Below are positions 56,634 to 64,000 of a DNA stretch of 64,000 nucleotides, piece by piece (positions within the stretch are counted from its first letter, which is position 1; every line of letters starts with the position of its first letter). A program made the position numbers and the translations under genes. The notes under the pieces are model-generated. The model did not search any database. It was not told the DNA's origin and worked only from the letters and a program-made list of their open reading frames with translations. This DNA is from Rattus norvegicus (lineage: Eukaryota; Chordata; Mammalia; Rodentia; Muridae). The DNA is taken from the NCBI RefSeq assembly GCF_036323735.1, contig NC_086025.1, positions 111,139,688-111,203,687 of the forward strand, given 5' to 3'.

Positions 56634-59600
56634 ATGGGCACTCCAGGTAAGCAGTCTTGTTCTACACAGCCTATGAGTGCCAGAGCCTCTGCGCTGAACT
56701 CCTTCTGGGGAGTCAAAGATACAGATGAGAAACCTGAGTGGAGCAGAGAGAGTTCCCCAGTCCAGGGTCAGAGCAGCTCCCTTCCACACTTTGTCTTGAG
56801 TAAATTCCCAGGAATCACCTCCTCAATACCCAGCCTGAAAAATGGAAGCCAAGAGGAGAGTGAGGAGGAGGGGGGAGAGGGAGGGAGAGAGGGAGAGAGG
56901 AATTAAGAGACAGGGGAGAGTTGGGGATTTAGCTCAGTGGTAGAGCGCTTGCCTAGGAAGCGCAAAGCCCTGGGTTCGGTCCCCAGCTCTGAAGAAAAAA
57001 CAAAACAAACAAACAAGAGACAGGGGAGTGGTGTCTTAGGGTTTCCATTGCTGTGAAGAGATAACTGTGACCAAGGCAGATCTTATAAAGTACATTTAAT
57101 TGGGGCTGGCTTACAGTTTTAGACGTTTGGTCCATGATCATCATGGCAGGAAGTATGGCAGTAGGTAGGCAGACATGGTGATGGAGGAGCTGAGAGTTCT
57201 ACATCTTGACCTGAAGGCAGCCAGGAGAAGATTCTGTCTTCCACAGCCACCCAAGAGGAGGCTCCCTTCCATACAAGGCTGGAGAATGAGCATAGGACCT
57301 CAGAGCCCACCTCCACAGTGACTCACTTCCTCAAACAAGGCCATGCCTACTCCAACCAGGTCACGTGTCCTAATAGTATGCTTCCCATGGGCCAAGCATA
57401 TTCAAACCACCATGGTGTAGACTGGAGGCAACCTGCTCCAGATCCAGTTGTCCTCAAACTCACTCTGATAGCCAGCCTATCTTCCAACTCATAGAGATCC
57501 TCCTGCCTCAGCTTCCCAAGCACTAGGATTAAATGAATGCACTACTATGCAGTGCAGCACTCCATTTTATTTTTTAAATTCTTCTATTAGCTCTATAGAA
57601 CCTTCATCCATCCATCCATCATCCATCCATCCATCCGGCCATCCATCCATCCATCCAACCATCCATTGTAATTACTTTGTGAAGCTTGCATTACTCACTT
57701 GTACCATTGTTGTAACTAATGGAGACATTTATTTTACTTACGACGTAGCATGATCGGTCCACCCAGGGATGCAGAGAGGCAGGAAGGAAGGGTGGGCAGT
57801 TCACATCACAGCAGATAAAAAAATAAACAAAGTGGTTGGGGATTTAGCTCAGTGGTAGAGCACTTGCCTAGCAAGCGCAAGGCCCTGGGTTCGGTCCCCA
57901 GCTCCAAAAAAAAAAAAGAAGAAGAAAATAGATAACATATAAAAAAATAAACAAAGCAATAACAAAAATGATCAAGACAAGACGATGCTCATCAACCCCA
58001 GAGACACACCCCCACTGCCCTCCAGACTCCAGCAGGCCCCACTTCCCATGGTGCCTCCCCTCAGTCTTTGAACCTCTCATTAGCTCAGGCATTATGCTCT
58101 GATTAGATAGAGAAGCACCCTCACAACCCCCAGCTAAGGGCTGCTGAACTCCCAGATATTTAAGCCAGTAGAGTTGAAACTCGGGATTGAAAACTGACCA
58201 TTCCTGTGTCGAAGGTCACATTTGGGGCTGGAGGATGGCTCAGTGGTTAGGAGCACTCACTGCTCCTGCAGAGGACCTGGGTTCAGTTCCCAACACCCAC
58301 GTCAGCTCACAAAAGTTTGTAAACTGCCACTACACGGGATCCAATGGCCTCCATGGGCACTGGGCATGCACATGGTACGCACACATAAATGCAGGGAAAC
58401 ATTCATATACACAAAATAAAAATAAAGGAAAATCCCTGCAAAGTACCAGGACACCTCCCAGGGACATTAGTCTCCTCAACATGTCATGGTGAAGAAACAC
58501 TGGGCAGATGGCTTAAAAAGAAAAGACCTCTCACTGCTCTGGAGTCTGATGGCCACAATCCAAGTGCAGCAGGTTGGCCCTGGAGAGCACTTTCTTCCTG
58601 TTTGGCAGAGAGTTCCCATGTCCTGTCTGTGTGCCTGGACAGAGGGACCGGGACAGGGAAAGAGAAAACGAACAGCGGGAAGAGGAGGGAAGGCAGTTTA
58701 TTCTTGTATTGTAAGGGATTACCACAGCGGGTCAGGAGCTCCATAGCAGATCAGGAGCTCCACAGCAGGTCAGGAGCTCATGCACACCCTCACTTAATTT
58801 CATTACTATGTGAACTTAAAGGCTCTGTCTCCAAATACAGTCACCGGGGTTAGGGCTTTTACAAATGAGTTTAAGGACATACTCAGTCCCTACCACTAGT
58901 GACATTAAAATACCCCATGTGCTAGGTGCTCAGACATACACTTAACCAGGTTTCCCACACACTGACCCATTCAAACTCTTGTGCATAGTCCTCTAACCAT
59001 ATACATTTCCTTCCCATGTAGAGAAGAAATGCTTCCTTGAGACTGTGTTTTTCTACCTCCTGGATACGAGGAGCCTAGAGGACCTGCAGCTCCTGCTGAC
59101 TGAAGAGGAATCCTGGAGACATTTTGTGGCAGGAGTTGGTTTGTCCAGGTCACCTCCCTGAGGGACGCCTGCAGTAGCAGAATTCAGGCCTGGTTGGCTT
59201 TTTCTAGGCAGGAATACTCTCCCCAGACAGACCAAGTACTCAGGGTTCAGGGTGTCTCTTCTCAGCAAATATTCCCCTCTCCATGTTCTCTACCAGAGAA
59301 GAGCCTCTGGGTGAGGGGAAATGGCAGCAGCCACAGGGAACAAAATTATTCCTGCCATTGCCGTTCCTGTGACCATGGGAAGTTAATTTATTACCTTCTT
59401 CTTTATTTGGTCACCATTGACTGGCACTGTGAGAATAATAAGATAACACATGTGGGGAGTCCAGCATATGGCCAGCACACAGTAGGCAGCCTGCACACAG
59501 TAGGTGTTCATCAAAAGTTAGCTTTTCAAAGTTTTTTAGTGTGTTTCTGTACATGTGAGTGCATGTGTGTGCGTGTGTGCATGTGTGCATGTGTGTGTTT

Positions 59601-62600
59601 TGCATGTGGGTGAGTTTATGTTACAAGCAATCTTCCTATATCAGTCTCCCCTATTACAGGGAAGAGGAAGATGCCTTGCGAGAAGCTCTTGCTGAGATCT
59701 TTGAAGATTCTGATGGAGAAGAAGAAGACAAACTCCAAAGTGACCCTCAGGACAAGAAAGAGAGGTACTCAGGCAAAGAGTCAGTGAGGCCTTTTCTCTC
59801 TACATGGGAAGGGAAAGAACAGGGTTAGAGGACCGTGTGTAAGAGTTGGAATGGATCAGCGACAAGCCAGTTAAGTGTGTGTCTGAACACCTGCTACCAG
59901 ACCTATTTTAATGATGTCACAGTGTTAATGTTTAATGTGTTAGTGACTGAGTTGCGTCCCTAACCCTGGTGACTGTATTTGGAGAAGGAGAATTTAAGAA
60001 CATACAGTGAGCAAGGGTGTGTGTGAGCTCCCTGACCCATAGTACCAGCAAGTACATAGTACATCAAGGCCCAGAGAGGACAGCAGATCCCCTACAGCTG
60101 AGCCACCAAGTGTGGGTGCTGGGACCTGAACTCACTTTTTCTGCAAGAGAACCATACAATCTGAATGAAGGACAATAACAGTGCCTTTCTTTACCTGGAA
60201 CTCATTGTTGTCACTAGACTGGGTGACAGAAAGCACGAGGACTTTCCTGACTCTGTGTCCCCACATGGGGATGACAAGCCCAGGCCCAGCTCCTGGCTTT
60301 CCTATGTGGCCTCTGGAAGACTGAACTCGGGTCCTGCTGTCTGTGTGACAAACACCTCACCAGCCTAGCCACATCCTCAGGTCCCTTGAAGGGCTTTAAG
60401 CAGAATCTTCTGTTGTCCTCAGGACAGTGCCTCATGTGAGAGATCACATGGAGTGTCACACACCAAGAAAGCTCCCATGGGAAAGAACAGTTATTCTGAC
60501 ACACATTAACACAGGTAGACGGACACTGTTCAGGACTACAGCTCTAAGACAAAGAGACAGAACAATTCTGGATATCCGTTCAGCTGGAGACTTACCACAG
60601 AGGAGCAGAGTGACAGGTAGTAGAGAGCAGAGAGGGGCCATTGTGAAGCTGACCTCATGGGGTTCCTCCTGAGGAAAGCCAAGGCCAACGCCCCTCCCTA
60701 AATACCAGACATGGGAACCTGGTGGAGGTTAAGCATCAAAGGTAGGGTGTTCGCACAACCTGACTTCTGATTCCTGCCAAGCCTTGGCAGGACAAGTGCA
60801 AGATGCACAAGAAAGTCATGGGAAGCCAAGGCCCATCCATACTGGGAAAGAAGTTTAGAAGACACAAAGTTTTTCCAAAGAACAAACATCTTGTCAATCT
60901 AAGCTTCAGTGTCCAGAAGTTTGCTGGGCCTTCATCAAAAACACCATCCCCATGAGTGATCTGGGTCTTTTTCCACCAAGGAAGTCAGTACCTTTCGTGT
61001 CTTCTTCCTCTGGGGTCTGGGGTCAGAAGGGACAGCAAAAATCCTCACCACACCTCACCTTTCTCAGGCTGAGAATTCTTTGGGGGGTGGGAGGGGCTTA
61101 GGAACCTACATGTTTCTGAATTCTCAATTTTGCCTGTTACTTAAATTCTTACAGAGGCACAGTGAGATGCCTTGGGGATGAGAGCTCATGTTGTGAATGG
61201 GAATCCCCCACGTGAGTATGGAATCCACTCGTGTTTCTTTATCTCCAGTCAGAGCTGGAAGGGAAATCTATGTGCTGTGTTTTGAGTGGATGGATCTTAG
61301 CTGTGAGCTTTTCCACCAGCTCAGGAGTACACACCACTGCAAGGCAAAAATACCTCGGGCTTCAAAGAATGCCCTATATAAGAATGTCCTATATAAGAAT
61401 GTCCTATATAATTGCTTTCTTAAGGATGTGCAATTTTCAGAGTCTCACAGTCCAGGACTCCAAGCAAACATGGGCACTCCTGACCAGCAGGGCATTGTAG
61501 GATACACAGGGCAGGTCTCAGAAGCTGAGGTCCAGAGACTGCTATTCTTGAGGGAAGTGAACTCTTCAGTGAACACTAACATTCCCTAAATGAAAGGGTT
61601 ATTTTTTTTTCCTCTAACTTCTCTTTGTATTGAGTTCCTAGAGAGAAGTACTTTGGTAGTGATGACACTGACCTTGAGGGGAAGGCTCCTTTATTGAATG
61701 TTTAGCAATAACAGGGTGTGCTGGAGGGTACCCTAGAGAGGCAGCTCAGTGATGAGGAGCACAGGCTGCTCTTCCAGATGACTGAGTCAGTCAGTGCCCA
61801 GCCCCCTCACAATGGCTCAGAACTGTTGGAACTCCAGTCCTAGGAATCCGATGCCTTCCTTCCTCTGTCCTCCACGGGCCCCCACTGGTGAATATGGTAC
61901 CCAGGCACAATGCAGGAAGCACTCATATACATAAGGTAAAAAATTGAAGGTCAATTATAGATGGTTTTGAATTCATTGGTCCTTAGGAACTGAGAATGGC
62001 ATGGCTTGTCGAGCATGTGCATCATGGTAAGGAAGAGCTTATAGAGTTGTAACATTCTGTGCTTCAGCGTGAATGCTCTGTGGTTTCCACAGCACAGATC
62101 TTACTTTACAAGCTGTCTTCCTCACTCAGCTCAGCTCTCCCGTTACAGGAAAGAGGAAGATGCCTTGAGGGAGGCTCTTGGTGGGAATACAGCTGACTCT
62201 GATACAGAAGATGAAGACCAACTCCAAAATGACAAGGAAAGGTTCTTGGAGGCTTATCCTCAGGTGAGGCTGGAGCTCGAGAAGCACATCAAGAAGCTCC
62301 ACGCCCTGGCAGACAAGGTTGACAAGGTGCACAGGGACTGCACCGTCTCACAGGTGGTGGCCAGCTCCAGCAGTGCTGTGTCTGGAGTCCTCACAATCCT
62401 TGGCCTGGCTCTGGCACCTGTGACAGCAGGAGTCAGTCTGGCACTGTCAGCCACTGGCATGGGGCTGGGAGCAGCAGCGGCTGTGACTAGTGTTTCCACA
62501 AGCATTGTGGAGAAGGTAAGCCTGGCGTCTGCTGAAGCTGAAGCCAGCAAGCTGGTGCCAACCAAAGACACGATGAACAGGATGAAAGAAGTTTTGGAGC

Positions 62601-63001
62601 AGAGTGGCCCCAGACTTGCTTCTTTATCTACAAATTCCATCCAGAACATACAAGCCATCCAGAAGAACATGAATGCCATTCAGCTGGCCAAAGCCAACCC
62701 TCACCTAGCAACTAATGCCAAGCGTCTCATGACCACAGGGAAGACATCAACCCAAACCACTGGACAGGTGCAGAAAGCCTTTGGAGGTACAGCTCTGGCA
62801 ATGACCAAAGAAGCCCGGATCATAGGTGCAGCCACTGTAGGTCTTTTCCTCCTGATGGATGTGGTCAGGCTTGTGGAAGACTCAAAGCATTTGCATGAGG
62901 GAGCTAAGTCAGTGTCAGCTGCAGAGCTGCGACGGCAGGCTCGGGACCTGGAGCAGAAGCTGCAGGAGCTCAACCAGGTTCACGACAGCCTGACTCAGTG
63001 A
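56634..63001 (+). CDS. Apol: Apolipoprotein L family protein, gene 2 (4 coding exons)
   Basis: Exons 56,634-56,646 (GTAAGC donor), 59,022-59,148 (weak GTCACC donor), 59,660-59,764 (GTACTC donor) and 62,149-63,001 join in frame to 1,098 bp, 365 residues. Start MGTPEKKCFLETVFFYLL; LEDLQLLLTEEESWRHFV (about 23-40) parallels gene 1. Two acidic stretches with ALREAL follow (about 50-110). Then come the APOL core (KKLHALADKVDKVHRDCT, about 130-147), the hydrophobic hairpin (GVLTILGLALAPVTAGVSLA, GMGLGAAAAV, about 161-194), a second hydrophobic segment (GAATVGLFLLMDVVRLVEDS) and a C-terminal helix. No signal peptide. It resembles the rodent Apol9/Apol3-like branch, but I cannot fix the paralogue. 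Skipping the 105-bp third exon keeps frame (330 residues). Confidence 0.9.
56919..57014 (+). repeat. ID element in Apol gene 2 intron 1, 14-bp target duplication
   Basis: ID core 'ttggggatttagctcagtgg' to 'ggttcggtccccagctctg' with an (A)nC tail. AAGAGACAGGGGAG occurs at 56,905-56,918 and 57,015-57,028. Confidence 0.97.
57030..57415 (+). repeat. Solo terminal repeat of the composite rodent element
   Basis: 'gtcttagggtttccattgct', 'taattggggctggcttacag', 'atcatcatggcaggaagtat' and 'ggccaagcatattcaaacca' match the terminal repeats of 38,705-41,135 and 50,490-53,130, without an internal part. It lies in intron 1 of Apol gene 2. Confidence 0.75.
57606..57668. repeat. (ATCC)n microsatellite
   Basis: ATCC/CATC units of about 60 bp with two interruptions. 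Confidence 0.93.
57833..57938 (+). repeat. ID element in Apol gene 2 intron 1, 18-bp target duplication
   Basis: ID core 'ggttggggatttagctcagt' to 'ggttcggtccccagctcc'. ATAAAAAAATAAACAAAG occurs at 57,815-57,832 and 57,939-57,956. Confidence 0.97.
58218..58435 (+). repeat. B2/B3 SINE, sense
   Basis: 'ggggctggaggatggctcag', 'cactgctcctgcagaggacc', 'gttcagttcccaacacccac' and an A-rich tail ending in 'aaaataaaaataaagg'. Confidence 0.85.
59660..59764 (+). other. Phase-symmetric exon of Apol gene 2, duplicate of the terminal exon's start
   Basis: 105 bp that begin after 'ctattacag' and end before GTACTC. It enters and leaves in the same phase. It encodes EEEDALREALAEIFEDSDGE and an acidic tail ending QDKKER. 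The terminal exon begins with the parallel KEEDALREALGGNTADSDTE. The two exon starts share near-identical DNA ('gaagaggaagatgccttg') and similar acceptors ('attacag', 'gttacag'). Confidence 0.7.
61725..61945 (+). repeat. B2/B3-like SINE in the last intron of Apol gene 2
   Basis: 'agaggcagctcagtgatgag', 'gcacaggctgctcttccaga' and 'atggctcagaactgttggaa' are recognisable but diverged. Confidence 0.6.
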
Positions 63002-63733
63002 CCTCTTCTTCTTCAGTGCAGCTCAGAGGACTGGGAGGGAGTGTGCTGGACAGAGCCATGAACACATGGGAGCCCCCGACTGTATTCCTTTTAAGGCAGT
63101 TCCTGCTAAAGGGAGAGGGCACACTAAGCTACAGGAAGTCAGAACACAAATGGGACAGTCTCATGACCTCCAACCAGACTCCAGCTCTTAGATCCATCAG
63201 CCTCCCAACTTCCCAACTAAACCAAGCTCCCATGCTGGGGAGTCCTGACTAAGCCATAGCATGGCTGCTCCTGAGTTGTGCCCACCACACTTCTCCCAGC
63301 TGAGGTCACCGTCCTCATTGTCCACTGAGCTGTCAATCTTCCCACTGCTTTTTGATTGGTGGCACAGAGACCTCCTCTTTCCTTCTTTTGCCTAAAGTGT
63401 GCTTTTCAAATATTTCTCAATCTTACAATCAGACTCTGACTGTGAACATCATTTCCTGTTCTTGGTTGTGGGTCCTGTGGGTGAAATGCTCAAGACTAGA
63501 CAGAGAGGATGCTGGGAATACCAACTGTCCAGTCATCACAAGCCCTACATGTCACCATGGATGCTATGGAAGGAGAGTGACAGGATATGACTGGTGAGTT
63601 CCTCTCTCTGCTACCAGACTCCTGGGAAAATCATAAGCTTTAATGACTATTGATGTTTAAAATCTGCTGTAATTGGAAGAGATCTGCCGAGATGGACAGG
63701 AAAACGGCTACACTTGATTCATGATTTCTGAAG

Positions 63734-63739
63734 AATAAA
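63734..63739 (+). terminator. Polyadenylation signal of Apol gene 2
   Basis: AATAAA about 730 bp after the stop codon, followed by a GT-rich region (63,743-63,780), the usual downstream element. It places the transcript end near 63,755. Confidence 0.7.
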
Positions 63740-64000
63740 TTTGTGAGCGCTGACCCAGACATGCTTTGTGTGCTTTGTGCAAGTAATATCGTATTTTCTG
63801 GATTGTTAACTATAGTCAGTTGATAATTCCCTCCCAATTTTAACATCTCTTTCAAAAATCATCTTCTTTATTGTGCTTTAAGAGGAACATTTGAGATTTC
63901 CACGTGGGCCTTTTCCTCCTCCTTGTTGCACTTCTGATGGCTGAGGCTCCCCTGAGACTGCACTACAGTGCACAGTGTCCCCTGCATCATGGCACCTCAG

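Noticed and set aside
62260..62973. Minus-strand frames of 139 and 90 codons opposite Apol gene 2
   Set aside because: Antisense shadows of the terminal Apol exon.

Overview
The window is mammalian nuclear DNA, almost certainly from the rat (Rattus). The strongest sign is a set of very young ID elements (BC1-like, tRNA-derived SINEs that amplified massively in rat), several still flanked by near-perfect target-site duplications. B1, B2, B3 and B4 SINEs, rodent LINE-1, rodent LTR elements and long microsatellites fill most of the rest. Only a few percent looks like protein-coding exon, and all convincing coding exons lie on the + strand.

Layout. 1-9.2 kb: SINEs and microsatellites, then a two-exon gene (8,419-9,151) for a 92-residue dispanin/CD225-like two-helix membrane protein. 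9.2-13.7 kb: SINEs, a 275-bp AAG/AGG tract and a roughly 950-bp hexamer-based minisatellite with a 42-bp higher-order unit. 13.7-27.8 kb: a nest of LTR-element fragments. One contains a LINE-1 with intact ORF1 fused to the 3' end of a cellular mRNA (15.3-19.2 kb, flanked by a 16-17 bp target duplication). Two roughly 1-kb direct repeats (21.3 and 24.2 kb) and an unexplained 164-codon ORF (25.7-26.2 kb) also lie here. 27.8-33.7 kb: a processed pseudogene, polypyrimidine and GATA-type tracts, and a candidate TATA promoter at 30.56 kb.

34.2-38.6 kb: the first apolipoprotein L family gene; three coding exons join in frame to give 336 residues. 38.7-56.5 kb: two copies of a composite rodent repeat with terminal repeats (38.7-41.1 and 50.5-53.1 kb), a LINE-1 3' end, a degraded gammaretrovirus-like pol on the minus strand (47.4-49.5 kb), and an exon-like unrecognised ORF at 46.4 kb. 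56.6-63.75 kb: a second apolipoprotein L gene. Its four coding exons include a 105-bp phase-symmetric exon that looks like a duplicate of the start of the terminal exon; the protein would be 365 residues, or 330 if that exon is skipped.

The two Apol genes are tandem paralogues in the same orientation, so the window is part of a rodent Apol cluster. In mammals APOL proteins are intracellular, membrane- and lipid-associated, often interferon-induced, and several act in cell death or host defence. That is family knowledge; the sequence shows only the conserved fold regions and gene structures. Exon joins were read by eye from splice sites and phase, and repeat family names are from memory.
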